A stretch of 64,000 nt of DNA from Streptomyces sp. NBC_01591 (GCF_035918155.1 NZ_CP109327.1:5580001-5644000); one strand, 5' to 3'. Counted from the first letter of the stretch, positions 1-10,991 are shown. The notes: generated by a model from the letters alone, not told the origin. Numbers and translations are program-made.

Positions 1-1
1 C

Positions 2-118
2 GAAGCACCGGTGGTAGTCGTCAACGGCTATTCCGTGTTCGGCAGCGTCGAGGCGAAGCCCAAGCGCGGGAAGTTCATCGCGGATCTCCAGGACCGGCTG
101 CGCAAATACCTCGGATAG
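2..118 (+). CDS. C-terminal end of a DUF1707/LiaF-like membrane-associated protein (partial)
   Basis: Only the last 38 codons are present; the gene enters from the left edge and stops with TAG. The visible peptide has the NGYSVFGSVEAKPKRGK-type beta-strand repeat that ends streptomycete proteins with an N-terminal DUF1707 (SHOCT-like) domain and a C-terminal LiaF/cell-wall-active-antibiotic-response-like fold. Family assignment rests on this short tail, so it is tentative. The function of these proteins is not established. The gene is on the same strand as wblI but separated by about 160 bases. Confidence 0.5.
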   Translation, partial: EAPVVVVNGYSVFGSVEAKPKRGKFIADLQDRLRKYLG

Positions 119-280
119 GAACGGCGCACTCCACCGGACTCTTCGAGAACAAGCCAAATTCCTGGTCGACCGCAATTCCGCACCCCGGAACCGAGGGCCA
201 CTCAGTGCATGGGCGTGCGCACAGCGGGTAGGGAATGTTGCATCGTCTCTCGCTCGCGAAGCCGTCGTCAGGAGTAGACC

Positions 281-664
281 GTGCTGCAACTGCCGCATCA
301 GCCCCTGCAGGTCGCCGCCGTCCCTCCCCAGCGCGCCCCCGCGCGGGAGGACCAGGCCGGCCCCTGGCATTCGGAGGCGGTGTGCCGCCGGGACGAAGCC
401 GGGCTGTTCTTCGCCCCGTCGAAGGAGCCGACTGCTGCCAGACTCGCGCGCGAGGAGTCCGCGAAGCGGGTCTGCGCGCGCTGCCCGGTGATGATCGAAT
501 GCCAGGAACACGCGCTCATACAGCCGGAGCCGTACGGGGTGTGGGGCGGGTTAACCGCCGCCGAACGCCGTGTGGTGCTCGCCCGTCGCAGACGGCGCGA
601 GATGGAGCGCAAGGCCTCGTCCGCGGCCTCCGGCGCGACGGGCCGCATCGCCGCGGCGGGCTGA
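281..664 (+). CDS. wblI: WhiB-family [4Fe-4S] transcription factor, WblI-like
   Basis: The 127-residue protein has the four WhiB cysteines (C35, then C65-x2-C68 and C74), which bind an oxygen- or NO-sensitive [4Fe-4S] cluster. The GVWGG turn (86-90) follows, then a basic C-terminal tail (AERRVVLARRRRR) that contacts DNA. WhiB-like proteins act as partners of the principal sigma factor. The GTG start was chosen because AGGAG lies just upstream. Convergent position next to glpX matches what I recall of S. coelicolor SCO5046 (wblI), which is the basis for the symbol. A strong hairpin separates it from glpX. Its regulon is not known to me. Confidence 0.85.
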   Translation: MLQLPHQPLQVAAVPPQRAPAREDQAGPWHSEAVCRRDEAGLFFAPSKEPTAARLAREESAKRVCARCPVMIECQEHALIQPEPYGVWGGLTAAERRVVLARRRRREMERKASSAASGATGRIAAAG

Positions 665-740
665 CCGGCCTCGGTCGGTCCGGGTCCGGGCCCGGGTCGG
701 TACGGCCCGCATCCGCGCGCACTGCCTCGTCGACGGCTAC

Positions 741-782
741 GCGAAGAGGCGCCCCCACCGCACATGGGGGGCGCCTCTTCGC
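741..782. terminator. Bidirectional terminator hairpin between wblI and glpX
   Basis: A perfect 16-bp inverted repeat (left arm GCGAAGAGGCGCCCCC at 741-756, right arm 767-782) encloses a short loop. It lies between two convergent genes, so it can end both transcripts. There is no clear U-tract, as is usual in Streptomyces. Confidence 0.8.
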
Positions 783-818
783 GTGCTGCTTGCGGAGCCG
801 CTTCTTCGGCTTCCGGAC

Positions 819-1850
819 CTACTTCGCGCGGTCGAAGTCGATCGCGCTGTAGGCGCGCAGCTTCGAGAGCCGGTGCGTGGAATCGATCTTCCGGATGGTG
901 CCGGACTTGGACCGCATGACGATCGACTCGGTGGTCGCCGTCTCCGCGCGGTACCGCACGCCGCGCATCAGCTCACCGTCCGTGATGCCGGTCGCGACGA
1001 AGAACACGTTGTCGCCGCTGACCAGGTCGTCGGTGGACAGCACCCGGTCCAGGTCGTGCCCGGCGTCCAGCGCGCGCTGCCGCTCGGCCTCGTCCTTGGG
1101 CCAGAGCTTGCCCTGGATGACACCGCCGAGGCACTTTATGGCGCAGGCCGAGATGATGCCCTCGGGGGTGCCGCCGATGCCCATCAGCAGGTCGACGCCG
1201 GTCCCTTCGCGGGCGGCCATGATGGAGCCGGCGACATCGCCGTCGGAGATGAATTTGATCCGGGCGCCGGTCTCGCGGATCTCCTTGACGATGCCCTCGT
1301 GGCGCGGGCGGTCGAGGACCACGACGGTGACGTCCTCGGGGGCGGAGTTCTTCGCCTTCGCGACACGGCGGATGTTCACCGAGACGGGGGCGTTGATGTC
1401 GACGAAGTCGGCGGCCTCGGGGCCGGTGACCAGCTTGTCCATGTAGAAGACGGCCGACGGGTCGAACATGGCGCCGCGGTCCGCGGCGGCCAGCACGGCG
1501 ATCGCGTTCGGCATGCCCTTGGCGTTCAGGGTCGTGCCGTCGATCGGGTCCACGGCGATGTCGACCTCGGGGCCGGTGCCGTCGCCGACGCGCTCGCCGT
1601 TGAACAGCATGGGGGCTTCGTCCTTCTCGCCCTCGCCGATGACGACGACGCCGTTCATCGAGACGGTGGAGACGAGGGTCCGCATGGCCTTCACGGCGGC
1701 GCCGTCGGCGCCGATCTTGTCGCCGCGGCCCACCCAGCGCCCCGCCGCCATGGCGGCGGCCTCGGTGACCCGGACCAGCTCCAGGGCGAGGTTGCGGTCG
1801 GGGGCCTCGGGGGAGACCTCGAGCTGAGACGGCAGATGATGCTCGGACAT
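819..1850 (-). CDS. glpX: Fructose-1,6-bisphosphatase class II
   Basis: The 343-residue protein is a GlpX-type fructose-1,6-bisphosphatase. It hydrolyses fructose-1,6-bisphosphate to fructose-6-phosphate and phosphate in cytosolic gluconeogenesis. The metal-binding signature [12 protein letters not shown] and the following [10 protein letters not shown] segment are clear, as is the second glycine-rich motif GIGGTPEGI. The ATG at 1850 was chosen over an upstream in-frame extension because AGAAAGG sits just before it and the resulting N-terminus ([20 protein letters not shown]) is family-like. Actinomycetes generally rely on this class, so the gene is probably essential for growth on gluconeogenic carbon. 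Confidence 0.95.
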   Translation of the reverse strand: MSEHHLPSQLEVSPEAPDRNLALELVRVTEAAAMAAGRWVGRGDKIGADGAAVKAMRTLVSTVSMNGVVVIGEGEKDEAPMLFNGERVGDGTGPEVDIAVDPIDGTTLNAKGMPNAIAVLAAADRGAMFDPSAVFYMDKLVTGPEAADFVDINAPVSVNIRRVAKAKNSAPEDVTVVVLDRPRHEGIVKEIRETGARIKFISDGDVAGSIMAAREGTGVDLLMGIGGTPEGIISACAIKCLGGVIQGKLWPKDEAERQRALDAGHDLDRVLSTDDLVSGDNVFFVATGITDGELMRGVRYRAETATTESIVMRSKSGTIRKIDSTHRLSKLRAYSAIDFDRAK

Positions 1851-1991
1851 CGGAGCGCACCTTTCTGTACGGCGACGACCGGAAGAGGGTGCTGCGACTC
1901 TATCGTCAGGTCGACAAAATGAGCAGACCGGGTCACTTATGAGCGGCTGCCCCCGGGTCGGGCCCATCGGGCCTAATGCGACCATGGACCC

Positions 1992-2510
1992 GTGGCTAGC
2001 AAGCGAGGCAAGCAGACGGTGCGGGACATGTTCCTGTCGATGGCGGTCGTCTCCGCTGCGGCAGGGGTTGTTTACATCTTCGTTCCGCACGACGAGAACG
2101 CCAACCCGGTCAAGGCGGTCGACTACCGGGTGGAGCTCCTGACGGCCCGGCGCGCGGCGCCGTACCCCGTGGCCGCCCCCGACGGACTGACCGAGAAGTG
2201 GAAGCCGACCTCGGTCAGCTACGACCGCAAGGCGGGCGACAGCTGGCACCTGGGCTTCCTCGACCCGGAGGGCAAGTACGTCGCGGTGGAGCAGTCCACG
2301 TCCCCGGCGAAGAAGTACGTCACCGAGGTCAGCCGGGACGCCAGGGACACCGGGCGTACGCGGCAGGTCGCGGGCGAGACCTGGCAGCACTGGGAGGGTT
2401 CGAAGTACGACGCCCTCGTGCGCCACGACAAGGGCTCGACCACGGTGGTCACGGGTTCCGCCTCGCCGGAGCGGCTCGCGGAGATGGCCGCGGCGCTCAA
2501 GTCGTCCTGA
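1992..2510 (+). CDS. DUF4245 family membrane-anchored protein
   Basis: This 172-residue protein has a short basic N-terminus ([12 protein letters not shown]) and one transmembrane segment (about residues 14-31, [19 protein letters not shown]). A soluble extracytoplasmic domain of about 130 residues follows ([20 protein letters not shown] onward). That is the typical actinobacterial DUF4245 architecture. The function is unknown. It is divergent from glpX, with about 140 bases between the two genes. The GTG start was chosen because it gives the conserved basic N-terminus. A very strong hairpin follows the stop. Confidence 0.85.
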   Translation: MASKRGKQTVRDMFLSMAVVSAAAGVVYIFVPHDENANPVKAVDYRVELLTARRAAPYPVAAPDGLTEKWKPTSVSYDRKAGDSWHLGFLDPEGKYVAVEQSTSPAKKYVTEVSRDARDTGRTRQVAGETWQHWEGSKYDALVRHDKGSTTVVTGSASPERLAEMAAALKSS

Positions 2511-2524
2511 CGCCGCCGAGACGT

Positions 2525-2569
2525 ACGGAGAAGGCCCTGGAGCACCGAGTGCTCCAGGGCCTTCTCCGT
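2525..2569. terminator. Bidirectional terminator between the DUF4245 gene and the nitroreductase gene
   Basis: A perfect 21-bp stem whose left arm starts ACGGAGAAGGCCCTGG and whose right arm ends CTTCTCCGT, with a 3-base loop, lies 15 bases after the DUF4245 stop. The neighbouring gene is convergent, so the hairpin serves both strands. Confidence 0.9.
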
Positions 2570-2606
2570 GTACGCGGTACGCGGTACGCCGTACGCGCGG
2601 CGACGG

Positions 2607-3197
2607 TCAGACGGTCGTGATGACCTCGTCGTAGGCGAGGCGCGGCAGACGCGGGAACCAGGCGTCCTCGCCCGGCTTGCCGATGTTGACGACCATCAGC
2701 ACGTTGTGGTCGCCGTCCAGGAACTCCTTCTCGATGCCCGCGGCGTCGTAGCCGGTCATCGGGCCCGCGGCCAGGCCGGCGGCGCGGACGCCGATGATGA
2801 AGTAGGCGGCCTGCAGCGCGCCGTTCAGTGCGGCGGTCGACTCGCGGACCGGGCGCTCGGAGAAGAACGTGTCCTTGGCCTGCGGGAAGTGCGGCATCAG
2901 GGCCGGGAGCTCCTCGTGGAACTCGTTGTCGGTGGCCAGGATCGCGACCAGCGGGGCGGTCGAGGTCTTCGGCTGGTTGCCCTCGGCCATGTGCTTCACG
3001 AGGCGCGCGCGGGCGTCGTCGGAGCGGACCAGGATGACGCGCAGCGGCGACTGGTTGAACGCGGTGGGTCCGTACTTGATCAGGTCGTAGATCGCCTGGA
3101 CCTGCTCCTCGGTCACCGGCTCGTCGGAGAAGGTGTTGGCGCTGCGGGCCTCACGGAAGAGGAGGTCCTGGGCGGCGGGGTCAAGAGCGAGGGGCAT
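2607..3197 (-). CDS. Nitroreductase family protein (malonic semialdehyde reductase/RutE type)
   Basis: The 196-residue protein has the flavin-dependent nitroreductase fold. Seen are the N-terminal FREARSANTFSDEPVTEEQ segment, the FNQSPLRVILVRS FMN-binding strand, and the C-terminal GKPGEDAWFPRLPRL segment. Length and sequence pattern match the RutE/HadB group, FMN enzymes that reduce malonic semialdehyde or related aldehydes, enones and quinones with NAD(P)H. No rut operon is nearby, so the physiological substrate is open. The ATG at 3197 starts the conserved MPLALDPAAQ. A further in-frame extension to 3275 lacks conservation and was not used. Confidence 0.85.
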   Translation of the reverse strand: MPLALDPAAQDLLFREARSANTFSDEPVTEEQVQAIYDLIKYGPTAFNQSPLRVILVRSDDARARLVKHMAEGNQPKTSTAPLVAILATDNEFHEELPALMPHFPQAKDTFFSERPVRESTAALNGALQAAYFIIGVRAAGLAAGPMTGYDAAGIEKEFLDGDHNVLMVVNIGKPGEDAWFPRLPRLAYDEVITTV

Positions 3198-3338
3198 CGT
3201 GCGTATTACCTTCCGGACGTACACGTGGATCGAGCGACGCGGACCACGGTAACGGAGAGGTAGGTTAATGTTCAACTAAAACTGGAGTGGGTGATCCGTT
3301 CCACAGCGATCCCCCACAGCGATCCCCCCACAGCGGTC

Positions 3339-3605
3339 TCAGCCGTTGTCGGCTGCCGTGCCGCTGCCGCTCTCCTCGGGGTCGGCCGGGCCCGCCAGGG
3401 CCGCGTCCAGCCGGGCGCGCGCGCCTTCCAGCCAGTGCCGGCACACCTTCGCCAGCTCCTCGCCCCGCTCCCAGAGCGCGAGGGACTCCTCCAGTGTCGT
3501 ACCGCCCGCCTCCAGGCGGCGCACCACCTCGATCAGCTCGTCGCGGGCCTGCTCGTAGCCGAGCGTGCCCGTGGCACCAGCCGCCGTAGTCGCGTCGTCC
3601 GTCAT
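3339..3605 (-). CDS. xseB: Exodeoxyribonuclease VII small subunit
   Basis: This 88-residue protein has the XseB core GYEQARDELIEVVRRLEAGG, TLEESLALWERGEEL and CRHWLEGARARLD: two helices that pack several small subunits around each XseA. The complex degrades single-stranded DNA in both directions in mismatch repair and DNA damage processing. It lies directly downstream of xseA on the same strand (79-base gap), as expected for a co-transcribed pair. The acidic C-terminal tail is variable in the family. Confidence 0.93.
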   Translation of the reverse strand: MTDDATTAAGATGTLGYEQARDELIEVVRRLEAGGTTLEESLALWERGEELAKVCRHWLEGARARLDAALAGPADPEESGSGTAADNG

Positions 3606-3684
3606 GCGTCCCACCCTACGTTCCGGCCCACCGGGGGCCTGTGACCTCGTCCGTCCATACCTGCGGGTGCGTCCTCGGGGGCGA

Positions 3685-4896
3685 TCACTCGCTGACCCGT
3701 ACGGCGAACTCGCCCCCCGAAACCCGCGCCCGGAGTACATCACCCGGCGCCCCCGCATCCTCGGGAGCCCGCACGACATGGCCGTCCGCCCGCTGCAGCA
3801 CCGCGTACCCGCGCTCCAGCGTCGCCGCCGGCGACAACGCGACCACCCGCGCCCGGGTGTGGGCGAGCTCCGAGTCCGCCCGGTCCAGCAGATGACCCAG
3901 CACCCGCCGGCTCCGCCCGACCAGCGCGTCGATCTCCGACGCGCGCTCGTCCACCATCCGCTGGGGACGCTCCATCGACGGCCGGCCCAGGGCGTGCGCC
4001 AGCCCCCGCTCCTCCCGGTCCAGCAGTCCCCGTACCGTCCGCAGCGCACGGTCGCGCAGCTGCCGCACCCGGTCCAGCTCCTCGCCCACGTCCGGCACGA
4101 TCTTCTTCGCTGCGTCCGTCGGCGTGGAGGCGCGCAGGTCCGCGACCAGGTCGAGCAGCGGGGAGTCCGGCTCATGGCCGATCGCCGACACCACCGGCGT
4201 ACGGCACGCGGCCACCGTCCGGATCAGCTGCTCGTCCGAGAACGGCAGCAGGTCCTCCACACTGCCGCCGCCGCGCGCCACGACGATCACGTCGACGTCC
4301 GGCAGGTCGTCCAGCTCCTTCACCGCCTGGACCACCTGATTCACCGCGTGCACACCCTGCACCGCCGCGTTGCGCACCTCGAAGCGCACCGCGGGCCACC
4401 GTCGCCGGGCGTTCTCCAGCACATCGCGCTCGGCCGCCGACGCCCGCCCGCAGACCAGGCCGATCAGCTGCGGCAGGAACGGCAGCGGCTTCTTCCGGTC
4501 GAGCGCGAAGAGCCCCTCCGAGGCCAGCGACTTCTTCAGCTGTTCCAGGCGGACCAGCAGCTCTCCGATGCCGACCGGCCGTATCTCCGTGGCCCGCAGG
4601 GACAGCTGCCCGCGCGGCGCGTACCACTCCGGCTTGGCCAGGACGACAACCCGCGCCCCCTCCGTCACCACATCCGCGATGCGGTCGAAGACCTGCCGGA
4701 AGCACGTCACGCTCACCGAGATGTCCTGCGACGGGTCGCGCAGCGTCAGGAACACCACCCCGGCGCCCGGCCGCCGCGACAGCTGGGTGATCTGTCCCTC
4801 GACCCAGACCGCCCCGAGCCGGTCGATCCAGCCCCCGATGAGCCGCGACACATCACCTACGGGCAGCGGAGCTTCCGCGGACGTTTGGAGAGCCAT
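3685..4896 (-). CDS. xseA: Exodeoxyribonuclease VII large subunit
   Basis: The 403-residue catalytic subunit has an N-terminal OB-fold (about residues 10-105, with [25 protein letters not shown]). The catalytic core includes the family motifs [17 protein letters not shown] and [25 protein letters not shown] coiled-coil region and a C-terminal strand ending [13 protein letters not shown] follow. The ATG at 4896 ([13 protein letters not shown]) was preferred to the in-frame start at 4950 because it matches the usual family N-terminus and length. It is upstream of xseB in the same operon. Confidence 0.95.
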   Translation of the reverse strand: MALQTSAEAPLPVGDVSRLIGGWIDRLGAVWVEGQITQLSRRPGAGVVFLTLRDPSQDISVSVTCFRQVFDRIADVVTEGARVVVLAKPEWYAPRGQLSLRATEIRPVGIGELLVRLEQLKKSLASEGLFALDRKKPLPFLPQLIGLVCGRASAAERDVLENARRRWPAVRFEVRNAAVQGVHAVNQVVQAVKELDDLPDVDVIVVARGGGSVEDLLPFSDEQLIRTVAACRTPVVSAIGHEPDSPLLDLVADLRASTPTDAAKKIVPDVGEELDRVRQLRDRALRTVRGLLDREERGLAHALGRPSMERPQRMVDERASEIDALVGRSRRVLGHLLDRADSELAHTRARVVALSPAATLERGYAVLQRADGHVVRAPEDAGAPGDVLRARVSGGEFAVRVSE

Positions 4897-4995
4897 GCGA
4901 GCGAGCGTATCCGCCCCCACCGACAATCGGGCGGCTACGAGAACGGCCACTCCGGCCAGGGCTGCCGCCTCAGGCCGTCCGCCGCCCTCGCCGCC

Positions 4996-6396
4996 TCAGG
5001 CCGTCCGCCGCCCCCACTGCAACGCCAGCACCACCAGCCCCACCCCGAACCAGCACACCCCGACCACCTGGGCGGTCCAGTTCGCCTCCACGATCACCGC
5101 GATCAGCACCCCCGCACCCACCACCGGCACCAGCACATGCCGCCACCAGCTCGGCGGACCCGCCATCCGGCGCACGGCGAACCAGCCGACCACCGACGCG
5201 TGCAGCAGCACGAAGGCCGTCAGCGCGCCGATGTCGACGACCGACACCAGATGGTCGAGCCCGTCGTCCCGCCGGGCCGCCCACACCGCGGCGACCAGCG
5301 TCACCGTCGCGGCCAGCAGAATCGCGATCCGCGGCACCCCGGACCCCGGGTCGACCCGGGCGAGCACCGAGGGCAGCCGCCGTTCCCTGGCCATCGCGAA
5401 GAGCAGCCGTCCCGCGGCGGCCTGCCCGGCCAGTGCCGCGAAGGCCGCCCCGATCGCCTTGCTGACCGCCACCAGATCGTGCAGCCAGCTCCCGACCGCC
5501 GAGTCCACCGTGTCGTAGAACGCCGACCCCTGCGCGGCCGGATCGGCGGCCAGCTCCGCCGACGTCATCGGTTCGAGCAGCGCCGCCAGATACGCCTGCG
5601 CCACGAACAGCACACCCGCGAGCGCCAGACAGAACAGCAGCGCCCGCGCCACCTTCTCCGAACCCCCCGTCACCTCCTCCGCGAACGAGGCGATCGCGTC
5701 GAAGCCCAGATACGACAGCACGGCCACCGACACCGCCCCCAGCACCGCCGTCGCGGAGAAGCCGGAATCACCGGTGAGCGGAGTCAGCCAGCCGCGCTGC
5801 GCCCCGTCCCGTACGAGCACCACCACCGCCGACACCAGGAACACCAGCAGCACCACGATCTCCATCGCGAGCACCGCGAAACCGACCCGGGCGGCGGCCC
5901 GCACACCCCAGAGATTGAGCAGCGTGGTGACGACGACGGCGAGCGCCGTCCACACCCACCGCGACACCGACGGCACCAGCGAATTCAGCGCGATCCCGGA
6001 GAAGAGATAGGCGACCGCCGGGATCAGCAGATAGTCGAGCATCGCCATCCACCCGGCGATGAACCCCGGCCCCTCCCCGAGCCCCTTGCGCGCGTACGCG
6101 AAGACCGAACCCGCCAGCGGGGCGACCCGCACCATCTGGGCGTAGCTGAACGCCGTGAACGCCATCACCACGGTCGCCGCGACATAGACCAGCGCGACGG
6201 CGCCGTCGGACTTCGCGTCGAGCGTGCCGAACACACCGACGGGCGCCATCGGCGCGATGAACAGCAGCCCGTAGACCACCAGATCCCGGAACCCGAGCGT
6301 CCGCCGCAGCCTCCCGCCCTCCTGGTGCGCCCCCGTCGCCGCCTCCACGCCCCCGCCCATGCCGCTGCCGCCTCCGCTGCCGCCGCTCTCCGACAT
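4996..6396 (-). CDS. APC-superfamily amino acid permease
   Basis: The 466-residue polytopic protein has about 12 hydrophobic segments, starting at LVVYGLLFIAPMAPVGVFG. A Gly/Ser-rich cytosolic N-terminus precedes them. The motifs FTAFSYAQMVRVAPLAGSVF and YLGFDAIASFAEEVTG are typical of the amino acid/polyamine/organocation family (proton-coupled uptake or exchange). Substrate cannot be read from sequence. It is divergent from ispH across about 90 bases that must hold both promoters. Confidence 0.88.
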   Translation of the reverse strand: MSESGGSGGGSGMGGGVEAATGAHQEGGRLRRTLGFRDLVVYGLLFIAPMAPVGVFGTLDAKSDGAVALVYVAATVVMAFTAFSYAQMVRVAPLAGSVFAYARKGLGEGPGFIAGWMAMLDYLLIPAVAYLFSGIALNSLVPSVSRWVWTALAVVVTTLLNLWGVRAAARVGFAVLAMEIVVLLVFLVSAVVVLVRDGAQRGWLTPLTGDSGFSATAVLGAVSVAVLSYLGFDAIASFAEEVTGGSEKVARALLFCLALAGVLFVAQAYLAALLEPMTSAELAADPAAQGSAFYDTVDSAVGSWLHDLVAVSKAIGAAFAALAGQAAAGRLLFAMARERRLPSVLARVDPGSGVPRIAILLAATVTLVAAVWAARRDDGLDHLVSVVDIGALTAFVLLHASVVGWFAVRRMAGPPSWWRHVLVPVVGAGVLIAVIVEANWTAQVVGVCWFGVGLVVLALQWGRRTA

Positions 6397-6488
6397 GAGC
6401 CCTCCCTGGGTCGCGTACGGATCAGTCCCGTCAGTCTCGCCACCAGGCTGATCCTCCGCGCGTTCGACTCGGCCTTACGATGGGTCGC

Positions 6489-7469
6489 ATGACTGCTACG
6501 ACACCTCGCCGCGTCCTGCTCGCCGCTCCCCGTGGCTACTGCGCGGGGGTGGACCGTGCCGTGATCGCCGTGGAGAAGGCCCTGGAGCAGTACGGCTCCC
6601 CGGTGTACGTGCGCCACGAGATCGTTCACAACAAGTACGTCGTACAGACCCTGGAGAAGAAGGGCGCGATCTTCGTCGAGGAGACGGCGGAGGTCCCCGA
6701 GGGCTCGATCGTGATGTTCTCCGCGCACGGCGTCGCGCCGACCGTGCACGAGGAGGCGGCCGAGCGGAAGCTCGCCACGATCGACGCGACCTGCCCCCTG
6801 GTCACCAAGGTCCACAAGGAAGTCGTCCGCTTCGCACAGGACGACTTCGACATCCTCCTGATCGGCCACGAGGGCCACGAGGAGGTCATCGGCACCTCCG
6901 GCGAGGCCCCCGACCACATCACGCTGGTCGACGGCCCCGAGGACGTCGCCGGCGTCGAGGTGCGCGACCCGTCGAAGGTCGTCTGGCTCTCCCAGACCAC
7001 GCTCTCCGTCGACGAGACGATGGAGACGGTCGGTGCGCTCAAGGAGAAGTTCCCGCTCCTGATCTCGCCGCCCAGCGACGACATCTGCTACGCCACGCAG
7101 AACCGCCAGATCGCGGTGAAGCAGATGGGCGCGGACGCCGACCTCGTGATCGTCGTCGGCTCCAAGAACTCCTCCAACTCGGTCCGCCTGGTCGAGGTCG
7201 CCCTCGGCGCCGGTGCGAACGACGCCCATCTGGTCGACTTCGCCGAAGAGATCGACGAGGCCTGGCTGGAGGGTGTCTCCACGGTCGGCGTCACCTCCGG
7301 GGCGTCGGTTCCCGAGGTGCTGGTCGACGGCGTCCTGGCCTGGCTGTCCGAGCGCGGTTTCGAGGACGTGGAGATCGTGAAGGCGGCCGAGGAGTCCATC
7401 ACCTTCTCACTGCCCAAGGAGCTCCGCCGCGATCTGCGCGCCGAGGCCGCCGCGCTCTCGGAGAAGTAG
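6489..7469 (+). CDS. ispH: 4-hydroxy-3-methylbut-2-enyl diphosphate reductase
   Basis: IspH (LytB) performs the last MEP-pathway step, reducing HMBPP to IPP and DMAPP with a [4Fe-4S] cluster. The three cluster cysteines are visible in [20 protein letters not shown] and [11 protein letters not shown]. Also present are HEIVHN, the FSAHGV histidine and the C-terminal [15 protein letters not shown]. The second of two close ATGs (6489, [11 protein letters not shown]) is preferred to 6480 because the conserved region starts there. A TACGAT -10-like hexamer overlaps the first ATG, so transcription may start very close to the gene. The predicted length of 326 residues is normal. Confidence 0.96.
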   Translation: MTATTPRRVLLAAPRGYCAGVDRAVIAVEKALEQYGSPVYVRHEIVHNKYVVQTLEKKGAIFVEETAEVPEGSIVMFSAHGVAPTVHEEAAERKLATIDATCPLVTKVHKEVVRFAQDDFDILLIGHEGHEEVIGTSGEAPDHITLVDGPEDVAGVEVRDPSKVVWLSQTTLSVDETMETVGALKEKFPLLISPPSDDICYATQNRQIAVKQMGADADLVIVVGSKNSSNSVRLVEVALGAGANDAHLVDFAEEIDEAWLEGVSTVGVTSGASVPEVLVDGVLAWLSERGFEDVEIVKAAEESITFSLPKELRRDLRAEAAALSEK

Positions 7470-7530
7470 CCCTCCGGCATTGGCACGTTCCGGGAAGTGA
7501 GCCGGGCCGCCTGCCCGTACCGTGGGTTGC

Positions 7531-8268
7531 ATGCAGATCTTCGGCGTGGACATCGGCGGATCCGGGATCAAGGGCGCTCCCGTGGACCTGGACCGCGGAG
7601 ACCTGGCGCAGGAGCGCCACAAAGTACTGACGCCGCACCCGGCCACGCCCAAGGACGTGGTCGAGTGCGTGGCCGAGGTCGTCGGCCATTTCGACTGGTC
7701 GGGCCCGGTGGGCGTCACCTTCCCCGGCGTCGTCACCGGTGGTGTCACCCGTACCGCGGCCAATGTCGACAAGGGCTGGATCGACACGGACGCCCGAGGA
7801 CTGCTCGGCGACCGGCTGAGCCTCCCCGTCACCGTGCTGAACGACGCGGACGCGGCCGGCGTCGCGGAGATGACGTTCGGCGCGGGCCGGGGCCGCAAGG
7901 GCACCGTGATCGTGCTGACGCTCGGTACGGGGATCGGCAGTGCCCTCTTCATCGACGGCCGGCTCGTCCCCAACACCGAGCTGGGCCACCTGGAGCTGAA
8001 CGGCAACGACGCGGAGAAGCACGCCTCCACCAAGGCCAAGGAGGACGAGGACCTGAGCTGGCACCACTGGGCGCACCGGGTGCAGAAGTACCTGGCCCAT
8101 GTGGAGATGCTGTTCTCGCCCGAGCTCTTCATCATCGGCGGCGGGGTCAGCCGCAAGGCCGACAAGTTCCTGCCCCTGATCGAGCACGTACGGGCCGAGA
8201 TGGTGCCGGCGGAGCTGCAGAACAATGCGGGCATCGTGGGCGCGGCGATGGCGGCCGCGGGCCGCTAG
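7531..8268 (+). CDS. ppgK: Polyphosphate glucokinase
   Basis: A 245-residue ROK-family kinase that phosphorylates glucose using polyphosphate (or ATP), feeding glycolysis. The N-terminal phosphate-binding loop [13 protein letters not shown], the GVTFPGVV strand, the sugar-binding NDADAAG and [11 protein letters not shown] motifs and ELGHLEL are all visible. The ATG at 7531 ([10 protein letters not shown]) was chosen over a GTG nine bases upstream. It is 61 bases downstream of ispH on the same strand and matches the ispH-ppgK order of S. coelicolor SCO5058-SCO5059. The stop codon lies inside a partial copy of the palindromic element also found at 29952 and 57735. Confidence 0.95.
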   Translation: MQIFGVDIGGSGIKGAPVDLDRGDLAQERHKVLTPHPATPKDVVECVAEVVGHFDWSGPVGVTFPGVVTGGVTRTAANVDKGWIDTDARGLLGDRLSLPVTVLNDADAAGVAEMTFGAGRGRKGTVIVLTLGTGIGSALFIDGRLVPNTELGHLELNGNDAEKHASTKAKEDEDLSWHHWAHRVQKYLAHVEMLFSPELFIIGGGVSRKADKFLPLIEHVRAEMVPAELQNNAGIVGAAMAAAGR

Positions 8269-8283
8269 GGGCCTGTCCGGCGG
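8265..8283 (+). repeat. Partial copy of a dispersed 3'-end palindromic element
   Basis: CTAGGGGCCTGTCCGGCGG begins at the ppgK stop codon. It repeats the left arm and loop start of the palindromes at 29952-29991 and 57735-57770, but the right arm is missing here. See those entries for the full form. Confidence 0.55.
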
Positions 8284-8296
8284 CCCTCTGAGCTGC

Positions 8297-8896
8297 TCAC
8301 CGCCGCGGGCGGCGCGGTCCCCGCGAGGAGGGGCGTGCCGTCTGCGCGGCGAGCAGCATGCGGCGCTGCCGCTGACGCATCAGTCGTACCTTCCGTACGG
8401 TCGCGATGAGCCCGGCGATGAGCGTTCCGCCGTACAGCCACCCGGCGTGCACGGCGAGCGCGGTGACGACCGCCATGGTCTGGCCGCCGAAGCCGCCCGT
8501 GCCACCGGCGATCGGGATGACCCCGATGGCGAACGCGATCGGCACGATGATCGGCGCGGTCACCAGGTCCGCGGGCCGCACCCACAGCGCGGTCAGCGCG
8601 CAGACCGGCAGGAACAGCACGCCGAAGACCACCGACGAACCGTCGAGAACCAGCAGGTCGAGGCAGGCCAGTACGAACATGGTGGCGGCGGCGAAGAGCC
8701 CGGCCCCGATGCCGGTCAGCCGGGGGTTCGGCAGCCTGCGCAGCGCGAGAACTACGGGCGGCACCGGACGGGAGCGGCCCTCCGGCGCGCTCACCACCCG
8801 ATAGACGGTCGCGGTCTCCTCGATGGTGCCCTGCGGGGACAGCGGGGCCTGGCGAGACTGCCTGCGCTGCGGGGGACGTGTCCTGTGCTGCTCCAC
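8297..8896 (-). CDS. DUF6542-like integral membrane protein
   Basis: The 199-residue protein has a basic Pro/Gln/Arg-rich cytosolic N-terminus, then four hydrophobic segments (about 60-77, 81-103, 108-130, 135-160), and a highly basic cytosolic C-terminus (RQRQRRMLLAAQTARPSSRG). The pattern matches streptomycete DUF6542 proteins found between ppgK and ychF. The function is unknown. It is convergent with ppgK (28 bases apart) and divergent from ychF. Confidence 0.75.
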   Translation of the reverse strand: MEQHRTRPPQRRQSRQAPLSPQGTIEETATVYRVVSAPEGRSRPVPPVVLALRRLPNPRLTGIGAGLFAAATMFVLACLDLLVLDGSSVVFGVLFLPVCALTALWVRPADLVTAPIIVPIAFAIGVIPIAGGTGGFGGQTMAVVTALAVHAGWLYGGTLIAGLIATVRKVRLMRQRQRRMLLAAQTARPSSRGPRRPRR

Positions 8897-9116
8897 CGGG
8901 ACAACGTAGGTCGCCGGGCAGGAGGAAACAGGTGCGGGACACGCCCTTTGGGCGACCTAGGGGATGAGTTCGATGCCACACGGCCGAACGGGAACCGGAT
9001 CGGCACCCGACCGGACCCGTGGGGACCCGGTTGCCCCCGCCCGTAAACTGGAGAATCGGCCCACCTGGGCCCGCAGCGTTCCCGCCCACCTCTTCACTCC
9101 TCAGGAAGTCGCCAAC

Positions 9117-10205
<1,089 letters not shown>

Positions 10206-10253
10206 GCGGGTGAAACAACACCGCGTTGGCTGCCTGGTAAACATGCAGGTCAG

Positions 10254-10285
10254 ATGGGGTCGGCTCCTCCGGGAGTCGACCCCAT
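10254..10285 (+). terminator. Terminator hairpin after ychF
   Basis: Arms ATGGGGTCG (10254-10262) and CGACCCCAT (10277-10285) flank a short GC-rich loop that may extend the stem. A CTGTTT tract follows. It lies about 50 bases after the ychF stop and ends the conserved block. Confidence 0.75.
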
Positions 10286-10403
10286 GCTGTTTCCCGTGCT
10301 GGGATGGTGCTGGCAGACCTGCCCCCCGTCGCCTCTCATCACCCCAGCTCACCCCTACCGCGCTGGGTTTTCGGTAGCGCTCATATGCTGAGCGGCCGCC
10401 GCT

Positions 10404-10991
10404 TCACAGACGGCTTTGACCAGCCTGGCCTTGATACTCCGTTTCCAGAGATCCCTTTGCCGTGGCCTGTAGCGAGGCCCATTCCTGGACCGCCACGAGG
10501 TGTGCCCTCTGAAGTCCGATGTACGGATCCGGCTGGATGAGCAGCGTGGGGTGGCCACGGGCAGTCCGTTCGGAGGCCCAGGCGTGGTCGAGGCCGGTGA
10601 AGTCGTCGTCGACCCAGACGACAGCCGATTCACCGAGCCATGGTTCGACATGGTCGCGCTTCCACAGGTAGCCGTTGGGGTGGCTGGTGGTGATCTGGGG
10701 GCGGGGGAGGTCGAGGTGGGGAAACTCCGGCAGCCTTAGGAGAGGCCCGGCGACGGTGGCGGCGTCCCTGCGCCAGCTCGTGCACCACACGGGGGCGACG
10801 AGATCGCCGGCCAGGAGGTCGGCGAGCAAGGAGCCGTGGGTTGGGTTGAGCCAGATGGGCACAGGGTCGTCGGGGTTGCGGCCCGCGGGCAGAACGCTGT
10901 GTCGGATATGCGTGGACGGGGTGCTGCCGTCGGCCGCCGGGAACGGTACGAGGACGCCGTCAATGTCCAGCAGGAGGTAGGGCAGGAGCAT
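10404..10991 (-). CDS. HAD-domain hydrolase-like protein
   Basis: This 195-residue protein begins MLLPYLLLDIDGVLVPF. That is HAD motif I, with the two aspartates D9 and D11 (DIDGVL). VVWVDDDFTG provides the motif IV acidic pair. The CTSWRRDA region could be motif II (Thr/Ser). HAD folds of this kind are typically phosphatases, but the substrate is unknown. It is the last gene of the minus-strand accessory operon, 15 bases after the methyltransferase gene. Confidence 0.7.
   Translation of the reverse strand: MLLPYLLLDIDGVLVPFPAADGSTPSTHIRHSVLPAGRNPDDPVPIWLNPTHGSLLADLLAGDLVAPVWCTSWRRDAATVAGPLLRLPEFPHLDLPRPQITTSHPNGYLWKRDHVEPWLGESAVVWVDDDFTGLDHAWASERTARGHPTLLIQPDPYIGLQRAHLVAVQEWASLQATAKGSLETEYQGQAGQSRL

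Noticed and set aside
570..1922. Long plus-strand reading frame (450 codons) opposite glpX
   Set aside because: It is the antisense shadow of glpX in GC-rich DNA. The translated protein is Asp/Gly/Arg-rich low complexity without family motifs.
3565..6492. A 975-codon plus-strand frame across xseB, xseA and the permease
   Set aside because: It covers three well-supported minus-strand genes, has an Arg/Pro/His-rich composition typical of shadow frames and shows no domain.
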